Shown here: positions 25,867 through 34,387 of the stretch, piece by piece | Position numbering within the stretch: the stretch's first letter is position 1 | Layout: every line of letters starts with the position of its first letter | NCBI RefSeq assembly: GCF_001702265.1 | Contig: NZ_MAUE01000017.1 | Span: 62,001 to 126,000 of the forward strand | Direction of reading: 5' to 3' | Origin: Pseudomonas aylmerensis | GTDB lineage: Bacteria; Pseudomonadota; Gammaproteobacteria; Pseudomonadales; Pseudomonadaceae | DNA: 64,000 bases | Notes under the pieces: generated by a model | What the model was told of the DNA's origin: nothing | Seen by the model: the letters and a program-made list of their open reading frames with translations, nothing else | Databases searched by the model: none | Position numbers and translations under genes: made by a program

Positions 25867-27695
25867 CCGAGCCGCTGTTCTCCCTGGAGGGCTTCGAATA
25901 CCTGTGCTACACCCGCGACCATGAAGGCGGCGCGCGTGAACTGGTGCGTTTGCTGCAACTGATCGACCGCAACTACGGCAAATTCTCCGAGCAGTTTTCC
26001 CTCAGTGTGTCGCCGGCAATCAGTCCTGGCGAGCTGGAAAGTCACGTGCTGACGCGCATTACCTGCGCGATCACCGCACTGTTTTCCGACCCCGGATTCA
26101 GCCTCAGCCCGGGGGGCTTTGGGCAGTTGATCAACCTGCAACGCTGGCTGTCCTCGCTGTTTGCCGCGAGTGCCTTTATCAATGCGGATCACATCCTGCG
26201 CGCGCTGAACCTGCTGGGGCCCGACGATGGTGACTACCGCCTGGCCGAGCAGGACCTGGTGAAGTTCTGCCTGTTGTATTCGCCGGAATCCCAGTTGCCG
26301 CTGGACGTGGACCTGCTGTGGGCGCAGAACCCGACGCTGGCGGCGGCGCTGTGCATGGCGCTGCTGTCGCCGCGCTTTCTCGGCACCCCGGCCGCGCACT
26401 CCAAGCGCGAGGCCTTGCTGGCCTGGCTGCCGGGGCGCCTGGAGCAACTGGACAGCCTGGACACGCTGCCGCTCAACGTACTGCACGACGTGTACATGCA
26501 CTGCAGCTACGCCGACTTGCCCGAGCGCCATCGCATCAAGGCCTCGATCAATACGCTGATCGAACGCAAGCTCGCCAGCGTGGGCATCACTAGCGTGCCC
26601 CCGGCTGCCGCGCCGGTGCGTGACAAACCGCTGATGCTGGTGCTGCTCGAATGGTTCTCCGGCGGGCATTCGATCTACCGCACGCATTCGCTGACGTTGC
26701 AGGCAGCGCGGCGGGATTTCCACGTGGTGGCGCTGGGGTATGCGGCGAACGTGGATGAACTCGGACGGGCAGTGTTCGATGAGTTTATCGAGCTGTCGGA
26801 GCCGGATGACCTGTTTGCCTGCCTGCGGCAGATCTCGGCCATCGCCCGTGCACGCCGGCCCGAGGTGTTCTACATGCCCAGTGTCGGCATGTTCCAGATC
26901 ACCCTGTTCGCCAGCAACCTGCGCTTCGCGCCGCTGCAGGTGGCTGCCCTCGGGCACCCGGCGACCACGGCGTCGCGGCATATCGACCTGATCAGCGTCG
27001 AAGCGGATTTTGTCGGCGACCCCACGTGCTTTACCGAACGCCTGCTGCAACTGCCGGCGAACGGGCAGCCGTATCGGCCCTCGGCGATCCCGGTGCAGTT
27101 GCCACGGCTGGCGCGCGAGGACGCGCCGTGGGTCAACGTCGCCATCGCCGCCACCACCATGAAACTCAACCCGACCTTCCTGCGCGCGTGCGAGGCGATT
27201 GCCGTGCGCACGTTGCACACCTGCGGCAAGCGCGTGCGTTTTCACTTTCTGGTGGGGCAGGCGCAAGGGCTGCTGTTCCCGCAACTGGTGCGGCTGATCG
27301 AGCGGTATGTCGGCGATGCCACGGTGTACCCGCATCAGCCCTATGCCGATTACATGGCCACGTTGAACCGCTGCGACCTGTTCCTCAGCCCGTTTCCGTT
27401 CGGTAACACCAACGGCATCATCGACGCGCTGACCGTCGGCCTGCCGGGCGTCTGCAAGACCGGTCCGCAAGTGTTCGAGCATATCGACGAAGGGCTGTTT
27501 CGCCGAGTCGGCCTGGCGCCGTGGTGCATTGCACAGACCCATGAAGAGTACATAGCGGCCGCTGTGCGACTGGCAGGCGACTTCGCCGAGCGCAGCGCGC
27601 AGTATCGGCACCTGGACACCAGCGCGCCGCTGGAGATTCTGTTCAAGGGCGAGCCTCATGCGTTGAGTGAGGCGTTGTTGGCAGAACTGGGCTGA
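25863..27695 (+). CDS. HMW1C-like protein N-glycosyltransferase (GT41)
   Basis: A 610-residue cytoplasmic enzyme, nearly the length of HMW1C (620). The N-terminal half is alpha-helical. The GT-B catalytic half starts near residue 255 (MLVLLEWFSGGHSIYRTHS) and shows VAALGHPATTASRHIDLISV, then NVAIAATTMKLNP, then FLVGQAQGLLFPQ, then DLFLSPFPFGNTNGIIDAL, the nucleotide-sugar end of the family. Members transfer hexose from UDP-sugar to Asn in N-X-S/T of adhesins before export. It overlaps the TpsA gene by four bases (ATGA), so coupled translation is expected, which supports TpsA as its target. No signal peptide is seen, as required. Confidence 0.9.
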   Translation: MTEPLFSLEGFEYLCYTRDHEGGARELVRLLQLIDRNYGKFSEQFSLSVSPAISPGELESHVLTRITCAITALFSDPGFSLSPGGFGQLINLQRWLSSLFAASAFINADHILRALNLLGPDDGDYRLAEQDLVKFCLLYSPESQLPLDVDLLWAQNPTLAAALCMALLSPRFLGTPAAHSKREALLAWLPGRLEQLDSLDTLPLNVLHDVYMHCSYADLPERHRIKASINTLIERKLASVGITSVPPAAAPVRDKPLMLVLLEWFSGGHSIYRTHSLTLQAARRDFHVVALGYAANVDELGRAVFDEFIELSEPDDLFACLRQISAIARARRPEVFYMPSVGMFQITLFASNLRFAPLQVAALGHPATTASRHIDLISVEADFVGDPTCFTERLLQLPANGQPYRPSAIPVQLPRLAREDAPWVNVAIAATTMKLNPTFLRACEAIAVRTLHTCGKRVRFHFLVGQAQGLLFPQLVRLIERYVGDATVYPHQPYADYMATLNRCDLFLSPFPFGNTNGIIDALTVGLPGVCKTGPQVFEHIDEGLFRRVGLAPWCIAQTHEEYIAAAVRLAGDFAERSAQYRHLDTSAPLEILFKGEPHALSEALLAELG

Positions 27696-28580
27696 ATCGC
27701 GGTATGAGGCCGAGCCTATTGTGGCAAGCGGGCTTTTTTGTGGTGAGCGGGCTTGCCCCGCGTTGGGGGGCGAAGCCCCCCTAAAACCTGAGTACCGGAT
27801 CTACCTGAACAACCGCAGCGGTCTTATTGGGGCTGCTGCGCAGCCCAACGCGGGGCAAGCCCGCTCACCACAAAAACAGGCCTGCTCACTCGTGGGTCTG
27901 CTCACCACAACAATTGCTGCTGCCATAAACAAGCACGCAGGCCGTGGGAGATTTTGTTCGAGGGCGAGCCTCATGGGTTGAGTGAGGCGCTGTTGGCAGA
28001 GCTGGGCTGAATCGCGGTATGAGGCCGAGCTTATTGTGATGAGCACACTTCCTTTGTGGTGAGCGGGCTTGCCCCGCGTTGGGGGGCGAAGCCCCCCTAA
28101 AACCTGAGTACCGGATCTACCTGAAAGACCGCAGCGGTCTTATTGGGGCTGCTGCGCAGCCCAACGCGGGGCAAGCCCGCTCACCACAAAAACAGGCCTG
28201 CTCACCACAAAAAACAGGTCTGCTCACCACAAAAAAGCAAACCTGCTCACCACAAAAACAGGCCTGTTCACCACAAAAAAAGACCTGCTCACTCGTGGGA
28301 CTGCTCACCACAACCATTGCTGCTGCCATAAACAAGCACACAGGCCGTGGGAGATTTTGTTCGAGGGCGAGCCTCGGGGGTGAGTGAGGCGTTGTTGGTA
28401 GGGCTGGGCTGAATCGCGGTACGAGGCCGAGCCTATTGTGATGAGCACACTTCCTTTTGTGGTGAGCGGGCTTGCCCCGCGTTGGGGGGCGAAGCCCCCC
28501 TAAAACCTGAGTACCGGATCTACCTGAAAGACCGCAGCGGTCTTATTAGGGCCGCTGCGCAGCCAGCCGAACAGCCATCC
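27631..28580 (+). repeat. Tandem array: three copies of a large palindromic repeat with duplicated glycosyltransferase gene ends
   Basis: This stretch after the glycosyltransferase gene carries three copies (about 27740, 28058 and 28460) of an element with arms GTGGTGAGCGGGCTTGCCCC...CGCGTTGGG and their complement, enclosing a shared inner sequence with GAGTACCGGATCTACCTGAA. Between the copies, the last 75 bases of the glycosyltransferase gene and its stop region recur in decayed form at 27947 and 28350, so the unit amplified included the gene end. About five 21-base repeats of CTGCTCACCACAAAAACAGG lie at 28186-28300. No gene is seen here. Confidence 0.85.
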
Positions 28581-28808
28581 ATGGTGCTCGGCGTAGAGCG
28601 CATGGACCGCCTGTTTCAAGGGACGGTTGCTGGCCGACATGGAAAGATACGTGCGCGGTTAAGAATTGTTCGCAAAATTAGCGGTGTGCCATCAGCGAAA
28701 GCAAGCGTGGCCGGTGCCGAACGCTGTATTTATCCTGGCACTGCTGATAAACAGGGCGTGTCATCCATCAAACCGCTACTCGCTGCCGTTGAGTCAGAAG
28801 CCTCCCTC

Positions 28809-29732
28809 ATGAAGCGTCATTTCGAAGATTTGCAGCTGGGCAGTATCGAGCTGTTTTGCCTGGCAGCCGAAGCCAGCAGTTTCACCGCCGCCGCGCAGGT
28901 CGCCGGCGTCACCCCGGCTGCTGTGAGCCGCAGCGTCTCGCGCCTGGAAGAACGCCTGGGCTCGCGGCTGTTTGTGCGCACCACCCGCAGCATTCGCCTG
29001 ACGGACAGCGGCCGAACGTTCTTCGAACAATGCCGCCAAGCCCTGACCCAACTGGTGGAAGCCCAACAGGAAGTGATGGGCGCGCAGTCCGTGCCTTCCG
29101 GCCTGCTGCGCATCAGCATTCCGACCACCTACGGCCATCATCGCCTGCTGCCGCTGCTGCCGAAGTTTCGCGCGCTGTACCCGCAGGTCACGGTGGATAT
29201 CCACATCAGCAACCGCAATATCGACTTCGTCGCCGAGGGCTATGACCTGGCCGTGCGCGTACGCGCGCAACCCGATTCGTCGTTGATCGCACGCCTGCTG
29301 GAAGATGCCGAACTGGTGGTGGTGGCCGCGCCGTCCTACCTGCAACGCGCCGGTACCCCACAGACGCTGGAAGATTTGCCTACCCACGAATGCATCCAGT
29401 ACGAACTGCCGAGCAATGGGCGCCGCATCCCGTGGTTGTTCCAGGTGGACGGCAAGGCGCACGAGTTCGCGGGGGAGGCGGGGTACAGCTGTTCCGACGA
29501 TGTCCTCGGCGGCGTGACCCTGGCCAAGCATGGTGCGGGGTTGTTCCAGACCTACAAGTTCATCGTCGAGCAGGAATTGGCGGACGGCAGCCTGGTGCAA
29601 GTGCTGCAGGCGTATGGCGGCCGTTCGCGACCGTTTACCCTGCTGTATCCCCATGGTCGCTATGTGCCGCACCGGGTGCGCGCGTTTGTGGATTTTCTGA
29701 TGCAGCACCGGGATGAAAGGGCGGCGCGATAG
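28809..29732 (+). CDS. LysR-family transcriptional regulator
   Basis: A 307-residue LysR-type protein. The HTH covers residues 8-66 (LGSIELFCLAAEASSFTAAA, then VTPAAVSRSVSRLEERLG, then RLFVRTTRSIRLTDSG). The periplasmic-binding-like effector domain follows from about 90 (SGLLRISIPTTYGHHRLLPL). The ATG at 28809 gives the standard N terminus; the frame is open upstream only because it runs into repeat DNA. No divergent partner is seen on the left. Its 3' end overlaps the convergent TetR gene by about 98 bases. Many members with this HTH (CrgA/AaeR-like subgroup) act on nearby oxidoreductase or efflux genes; the target is unknown here. Confidence 0.9.
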   Translation: MKRHFEDLQLGSIELFCLAAEASSFTAAAQVAGVTPAAVSRSVSRLEERLGSRLFVRTTRSIRLTDSGRTFFEQCRQALTQLVEAQQEVMGAQSVPSGLLRISIPTTYGHHRLLPLLPKFRALYPQVTVDIHISNRNIDFVAEGYDLAVRVRAQPDSSLIARLLEDAELVVVAAPSYLQRAGTPQTLEDLPTHECIQYELPSNGRRIPWLFQVDGKAHEFAGEAGYSCSDDVLGGVTLAKHGAGLFQTYKFIVEQELADGSLVQVLQAYGGRSRPFTLLYPHGRYVPHRVRAFVDFLMQHRDERAAR

Positions 29733-30339
29733 AGGCGGCGACATCCCAGCCCAGCATGAGCTGGCTGATCGCCGCGTCGAGGGTCGCATGGGGCACGTTG
29801 TCCCGGGCCAAGATCGACACCCCCTGCAGAAAACTGTCAAACACGCTCGCCATTACCGCCGGCTGAGTGTGCTGCGGCAACTGGCCGAGCCGCATCGCCC
29901 GCTCCACACACGCGACGATCCCCGCCCGCGTGCGCAGCCGTGACTGGGTCAACGCATTAGCCACGCGTGCATTCTCCGGGCTCGGCGCGCTCATCACGCC
30001 CAACGCGACCATGCAGCCCTTGGGGTGCCCGTCTTCACACTGCATGCGCACCGACTGGCGCAGCGCGCTTTCCACCGCCTTGCGCGGCAACAGGGTTTCG
30101 TCCCACAGGCATTCGGTGACCTGGGCGTAGGTCGCCAGGTAGCGCTGCACGCACTCATCGAACAATGCTTCCTTGGAGCCAAACGCCGCATAGAAACTCG
30201 GCGCGGAGATACCACCACCCAAGCCCGCCTTGAGCTGGGCCAAAGACGTGGCGTCGTAGCCGTGCTGCCAGAACAGGTGCAAGGCCTGTTCCACAGCCTG
30301 TTCACGGTCGAAAGTGCGGGGGCGGCCCATTTGTGCCAT
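29635..30339 (-). CDS. TetR-family transcriptional regulator
   Basis: A 234-residue repressor-type protein. The N-terminal HTH is clear (GRPRTFDREQAVEQALHLFW, then YDATSLAQLKAGLGGGISAPSFYAAFGSKEALF). The start at 30339 has GGAGA seven bases before it; upstream in-frame starts lack a site. It is divergent from an MFS efflux gene with a 121-base gap that holds two inverted operator-like sites, so it very likely represses that pump. The C-terminal tail of about 25 residues overlaps the convergent LysR gene, which is unusual but open. Confidence 0.9.
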   Translation of the reverse strand: MAQMGRPRTFDREQAVEQALHLFWQHGYDATSLAQLKAGLGGGISAPSFYAAFGSKEALFDECVQRYLATYAQVTECLWDETLLPRKAVESALRQSVRMQCEDGHPKGCMVALGVMSAPSPENARVANALTQSRLRTRAGIVACVERAMRLGQLPQHTQPAVMASVFDSFLQGVSILARDNVPHATLDAAISQLMLGWDVAASIAPPFHPGAASENPQTRAPGAAHSDHGDTAG

Positions 30340-30367
30340 GTCGGGTCTCCGGTGGGGAATGAGATAA

Positions 30368-30435
30368 ATACTAGTCGATACATAAGTCGTTGACAACGCG
30401 CAGCGACTGCCCGCAACATTTATATCGATCAGTAT
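30368..30435. promoter_or_regulatory. Candidate TetR operator pair
   Basis: ATACTAGTCGATA (30368-30380) and TATCGATCAGTAT (30423-30435) are inverted copies matching at 11 of 13 positions in the divergent promoter region between the TetR and MFS genes. One lies near each start codon, as expected for mutual repression. Confidence 0.55.
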
Positions 30436-30460
30436 CTAAGTCTTGCCCAAGGAGTATCCC

Positions 30461-31678
30461 GTGACGCCCTCACTGACCCTATCGGCCTCGTCCGAACGTT
30501 TGCCCATCGGCGCCTTGCTCGCGCTGGCCATGACCGGCTTCATCTGCATCGTCACCGAAACCCTGCCTGCCGGACTGTTGCCGCTGATCAGCGAAGGCCT
30601 GGCGATTTCGCCGTCGATGGCCGGGCAAATGGTCACCGCCTACGCGCTGGGCTCGGTGCTGGCGGTGATCCCCATGACCATCGCCACCCGTGGCTGGCGC
30701 CGGCGCAATGTGTTGCTGCTGACCATCGTCGGCTTCCTGCTGTTCAACTCCATCACCGCGTGGTCGTCGCACTATGGCGTGACGCTGGTGGCGCGCTTCT
30801 TCGCCGGTGTCGCAGCGGGGCTGGCCTGGAGCCTGCTGGCCGGTTACGCCCGGCGCATGGTCGCGCCGCACCAACAAGGCAAGGCACTCGCACTGGCGAT
30901 GGTCGGCACGCCGATTGCGCTGTCGCTGGGTGTGCCGCTGGGCACCTGGCTCGGCGGCCTGGTGGGCTGGCGCACCACGTTCGGCCTGATGTCCGGCGTG
31001 AGCCTGGTGCTGATTGCCTGGGTGCTGGTGAAAGTCCCGGACTTCGCGCCCCAGCCCGCGCATCAACGCGTGTCGCTGGGCAAGGTGCTGACCACGCCGG
31101 GCGTGCGGCCGGTGCTGGCGGTGGTGATCAGTTGGATGCTCGCTCACAACATCCTCTACACCTACATCGCCCCGTTCGTGGCGCCGGCCGGCCTGGCCGA
31201 GCGCGTGGACCTGGTGTTGCTGGTGTTCGGCATCGCCGCGTTGGCCGGCATCTGGATCACCGCCCGGCTGGTCGAGCCGCTGTTGCGCAACACGGTGCTG
31301 GCGAGCCTGCTGATGTTTGCGGGCGTGAGCGTGGTGTTCGGCCTGCTGGGCAATCTGCCGTCGGTGATCTACCTCGGCGTGGCAGTCTGGGGCCTGAGCT
31401 TCGGCGGCGCCGCGACCTTGCTGCAGACCGCCCTGGCCGATGCGGCGGGAGATGGCGCGGATGTGGCGCTGTCACTCAACGTGGTGGCCTGGAACAGCGC
31501 GATTGCCGGCAGCGGCGTGGTCGGGGGTGTGTTGCTGGAGAGCTGGGGCGTGGCGGCGTTTCCGTGGGCGATGCTGGGGTTGATCGGGGTGGCGCTGGTG
31601 CTGACTTGGGCGGCCCGTGCCCATTCCTTCAAACCGGGGGCGCGGGGAGCGGGTAAACCTGCGGCGGTCGGGCACTAA
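30461..31678 (+). CDS. MFS efflux transporter, DHA1 family
   Basis: A 405-residue inner-membrane protein with about 12 transmembrane segments. The first helix region shows LALAMTGFICIVTETLPAGLL, the D/E-containing pattern of the AraJ/SotB-like drug or sugar efflux group; VLAVIPMTIATRGWRRR matches loop 2-3 and LAWSLLAGYARRMV lies at helix 5. I chose the GTG at 30461 because AAGGAG lies seven bases before it; a TTG at 30443 lacks a site. It is controlled, by position, by the divergent TetR gene. The exported compound is unknown. Confidence 0.9.
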   Translation: MTPSLTLSASSERLPIGALLALAMTGFICIVTETLPAGLLPLISEGLAISPSMAGQMVTAYALGSVLAVIPMTIATRGWRRRNVLLLTIVGFLLFNSITAWSSHYGVTLVARFFAGVAAGLAWSLLAGYARRMVAPHQQGKALALAMVGTPIALSLGVPLGTWLGGLVGWRTTFGLMSGVSLVLIAWVLVKVPDFAPQPAHQRVSLGKVLTTPGVRPVLAVVISWMLAHNILYTYIAPFVAPAGLAERVDLVLLVFGIAALAGIWITARLVEPLLRNTVLASLLMFAGVSVVFGLLGNLPSVIYLGVAVWGLSFGGAATLLQTALADAAGDGADVALSLNVVAWNSAIAGSGVVGGVLLESWGVAAFPWAMLGLIGVALVLTWAARAHSFKPGARGAGKPAAVGH

Positions 31679-31771
31679 TTTGACTTTAGCTAGTCCATAA
31701 TCCTCGAAATATCATCCACTTGGCTCCGCGCGCCGGAGCCTGCCGCTTTATTCCCTTTCGAAGATTTACCC

Positions 31772-32569
31772 ATGCACCTACGCAATATTGCAGTCGGACT
31801 GTCTGCCCTGTTTTTGTTCTCCACCACCGTTGATGCCCGCACCCCCGCAAACCCCTACACGCCTTCGGAACAACACGCCTCGTTTGATGGTTGCGCAGAA
31901 CTTTTCCCGGCGAAAAATCCGATCAACACGGCGACTGTCCCGGCGGCGATGAAACCGCTGGCGCTGTGTTCGGACACCTTTGCGGTGCTGTACTCGCAAA
32001 CCAGCAAGACCCCGCTGGTGGTGGTCGAGCGCCTCAACGCCGCGCAATTGCAGGAGGCCAAGGGCGAGGAACGCACTAACCAGTTCTACCCCGATCCGCG
32101 TATTCCCAAAGGTGGCCGTGCGGAGTTGAGCGACTACCGCAGCCAGCACCCGGCCGTCGACCGTGGCCACCAGGCGCCGGCCGCCGACGCGCCGAACGCG
32201 CATGCCATGGCGCAATCCTTCGCGCTGTCGAACATGGTCCCGCAGGACCCGACCAACAACCGCAAGATCTGGAGCAAGGTCGAAGCCGACGTGCGCAAAT
32301 TCGCCAAGCGCGCCGGCGGCGATGTGTATGTGTTCACCGGTCCACTGTTTGACCCAGGCTACGGCACCATCGGCGACAACCGGGTGTGGGTGCCGACGCG
32401 CCTGTTCAAGCTGGTGTATGACGCTTCCAGCCAGCGTGCCTGGGCCTACGTACTGCCCAACACCGAAACCCGCATCCAGAAGCCGATGGACTACGACACG
32501 TTCGTGAAGAGCACCGGGCTCAAGTTGTTGGGGAATCTCCCGGTGTCGGGCTCGGTGGGGCGGACGTAA
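31772..32569 (+). CDS. Secreted DNA/RNA non-specific endonuclease
   Basis: A 265-residue protein of the NUC1/Serratia nuclease (beta-beta-alpha metal) family. The signal peptide ends near residue 22 (STTVDA-RTP). The active-site motif is DRGHQAPAAD near residue 130, with the catalytic His and following metal-binding context NMVPQDPTNNRKIWSKVE, where the Asn is the metal ligand and the Trp region follows as in the family. GPLFDPGYGTIGDNRVWVPT matches the later core. It likely degrades extracellular or periplasmic nucleic acid for nutrients. It stands alone, and its end overlaps the convergent MFS gene by 50 bases. Confidence 0.93.
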   Translation: MHLRNIAVGLSALFLFSTTVDARTPANPYTPSEQHASFDGCAELFPAKNPINTATVPAAMKPLALCSDTFAVLYSQTSKTPLVVVERLNAAQLQEAKGEERTNQFYPDPRIPKGGRAELSDYRSQHPAVDRGHQAPAADAPNAHAMAQSFALSNMVPQDPTNNRKIWSKVEADVRKFAKRAGGDVYVFTGPLFDPGYGTIGDNRVWVPTRLFKLVYDASSQRAWAYVLPNTETRIQKPMDYDTFVKSTGLKLLGNLPVSGSVGRT

Positions 32570-33788
32570 TCGAGGCAGGCCGATCCAGCTGGCGCTTGAT
32601 CGTGTAGACCGCCACCCCCACCGCCAGGATGCCTGACACCGCGCCGACCACCAGCGCCCAGCGCGGCCCCAGGTGGTCGGCGACCCAGCCGACAATGGGC
32701 GCGCCGATGGGCGTGCCGCCCAGGGCCACGCCGACGCGCAGGGCGATCACGCGGCCGCGCATCGCCGGTTCGGTGGTGAGTTGCATCAGGCTGTTGGTGG
32801 TGTTGCTGAAGGTCATCGCGCCGACGCCGATGATCACCAGCGCGACCGCGAATAACCAGTAGTTCGGCGCCAGGGCCGCCAGGGTGCAGCCCACGCCGAA
32901 GATCGCGGCGCCATTGAGCAGGGACTTGAACTGCGGCCGTTCGCGACCGGCGGCCAGCAGTGCGCCGGCGATGGTGCCGATGGCCAGGGTCGAGGTCAGC
33001 AGGCCGTAGCCGCGTGCATCGGTATGAAACGCGGTCACGGCCATGGTCGAGATGAAAATCGGGAAGTTCATGCCGAAGGTGCCGATCAGAAACAGCATCA
33101 GCAGGATCGCCTTCAAGTCCGGCCGCGCCCACACATAGCGCAGGCCTTCGGTGAGGCTGCCTTTGGTGCGCAAGGCTCGCACCTTGGCGTGCTGCCCCGA
33201 CACCCGCAGGAAGAACAGCGAGGCCAGCACCGCAAAAAAACTGCTGCCATTGAGCAGGAACGCCCAGCCGGTGCCCACCGATGCGATGGTCAGGCCGGCC
33301 ACCGCCGGGCCGATCATGCGTGCCATATTGAACGAGGTGGAATTGAGCGCGATGGCGTTGGACAAGTCCTTCTCGCCCACCAGCTCCGCGACGAAAATCT
33401 GCCGCACGGGCGCGTCGAACGCCGAGGCGCAGCCGGATAGGAACGCAAACACGTACACGTGCCACAGCTCGACAAACCCGGTGATGGTGAACATCCCCAG
33501 CGTCAGTGCCAGCAGGCCCATCACCGCCTGGGTGACGATCAGCAGCTTGCGCTGGTCGTAGTGGTCGGCGGCAAACCCGGTCCATGGCAGCAACAACAAT
33601 TGCGGCCCGAATTGCAGCGACATGACGATGCCGACAGCGGCGGCGTTGTGCGGGGTGAGCTGGGTGAGCACCAGCCAGTCCTGGGCGGTGCGCTGCATCC
33701 AGGTGCCGATGTTGGAGACCAGCGCACCGGCGGCCCAGATGCGGTAGTTGGGGCTGCGCAGGGAGCGGAAGGTGCCGAGGAAACTCAT
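32520..33788 (-). CDS. MFS transporter, DHA3/EntS-like
   Basis: A 422-residue carrier with about 12 transmembrane segments. The start FLGTFRSLRSPNYRIWAAGA followed by GTWMQRTAQDWLVLTQLT is the hallmark of the EntS-like MFS_3 group, and GFAADHYDQRKLLI is loop 2-3. The ATG at 33788 lies four bases after the isochorismatase-like gene with GGGGGAA before it, so the two are cotranscribed from the MarR gene. EntS-like proteins export siderophores or drugs. The far longer upstream extension of the frame is antisense overlap with the isochorismatase gene and is excluded. Confidence 0.9.
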   Translation of the reverse strand: MSFLGTFRSLRSPNYRIWAAGALVSNIGTWMQRTAQDWLVLTQLTPHNAAAVGIVMSLQFGPQLLLLPWTGFAADHYDQRKLLIVTQAVMGLLALTLGMFTITGFVELWHVYVFAFLSGCASAFDAPVRQIFVAELVGEKDLSNAIALNSTSFNMARMIGPAVAGLTIASVGTGWAFLLNGSSFFAVLASLFFLRVSGQHAKVRALRTKGSLTEGLRYVWARPDLKAILLMLFLIGTFGMNFPIFISTMAVTAFHTDARGYGLLTSTLAIGTIAGALLAAGRERPQFKSLLNGAAIFGVGCTLAALAPNYWLFAVALVIIGVGAMTFSNTTNSLMQLTTEPAMRGRVIALRVGVALGGTPIGAPIVGWVADHLGPRWALVVGAVSGILAVGVAVYTIKRQLDRPASITSAPPSPTPGDSPTT

Positions 33789-33792
33789 GGCG

Positions 33793-34359
33793 TTATTCGT
33801 TCCCCCGCGTGTCGAGCAGATCAATGATGGCCTGCGTGGTGCCCGACTCGCCCAGGCGCGGGAACACGTGCTGGAGGCTGTAGGCGTGGGCCTCGGGGTT
33901 GGCATCGGTCATTGCATCGATGGCGAGCGTCACGTTGAAACCCAACTCATAGGCCTGGCGCGCGGTGGCTTCGACCCCGGTGCCGGTGGCCACGCCGGTG
34001 ACCACCACCTGCGTGACGCCGAGGGCCTTGAGCCGGGCCTCGAGGTCAGTGTTGGCGAACGCGCCCCAGCTGCGTTTGGTCACTCGCAGGTCAGTGGGTT
34101 GTGGGTTGAGTTCGGGGATCAGCTCGGCCCAGTCGGGCGCCAAGGCTTCGCTGCGCCGTGGTCGCTCGGTGCGTCCCGGCGCAAAGCCTGTGACGTTGAC
34201 CAGTACCACCGGCAAATCGCGCGCGCGGAAGGCATCGAGCAGTGTGCGCGAGCGCTGCACCACCTCGCCGATCGGGTGCATGAAGGGATAGCCGATGATG
34301 CCGTGTTGCAGGTCCACGATGATCAGTGCGGTTGTTGCATCCAGCGAGGTGACAGCCAT
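33793..34359 (-). CDS. Isochorismatase-fold protein lacking the catalytic Cys
   Basis: A 188-residue protein of the isochorismatase/cysteine-hydrolase superfamily. The Asp is in ALIIVDLQHG near residue 16 and the Lys in VTKRSWGAFANTDLE near 94. The third position, usually Cys in nicotinamidase- and carbamoylsarcosine-type hydrolases, reads GVATGTGVEATARQAYELGF with Gly. It therefore resembles the isochorismate-lyase-like branch (EntB or PhzD type) rather than the thiol hydrolases. It sits between a MarR gene and an efflux gene in one operon, which suggests detoxification or release of a small aromatic or amide. The substrate is unknown. Confidence 0.88.
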   Translation of the reverse strand: MAVTSLDATTALIIVDLQHGIIGYPFMHPIGEVVQRSRTLLDAFRARDLPVVLVNVTGFAPGRTERPRRSEALAPDWAELIPELNPQPTDLRVTKRSWGAFANTDLEARLKALGVTQVVVTGVATGTGVEATARQAYELGFNVTLAIDAMTDANPEAHAYSLQHVFPRLGESGTTQAIIDLLDTRGNE

Positions 34360-34387
34360 GCTATTTCCTCAAGCGGGTAGGGGAGAG

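Noticed and set aside
25641-27659. 672-residue minus-strand frame opposite the glycosyltransferase
   Set aside because: Long open antisense frames are common in high-GC genes. Its sequence is rich in Arg, Gln and His without any recognisable domain.
28186-28300. Possible CRISPR array (short direct repeats of CTGCTCACCACAAAAACAGG)
   Set aside because: Units are tandem with no unique spacers and no cas genes; they are slippage products of the repeat end.
28482-28808. N-terminal extension of the LysR protein
   Set aside because: The extension translates repeat DNA; the ATG at 28809 gives the standard LysR N terminus.
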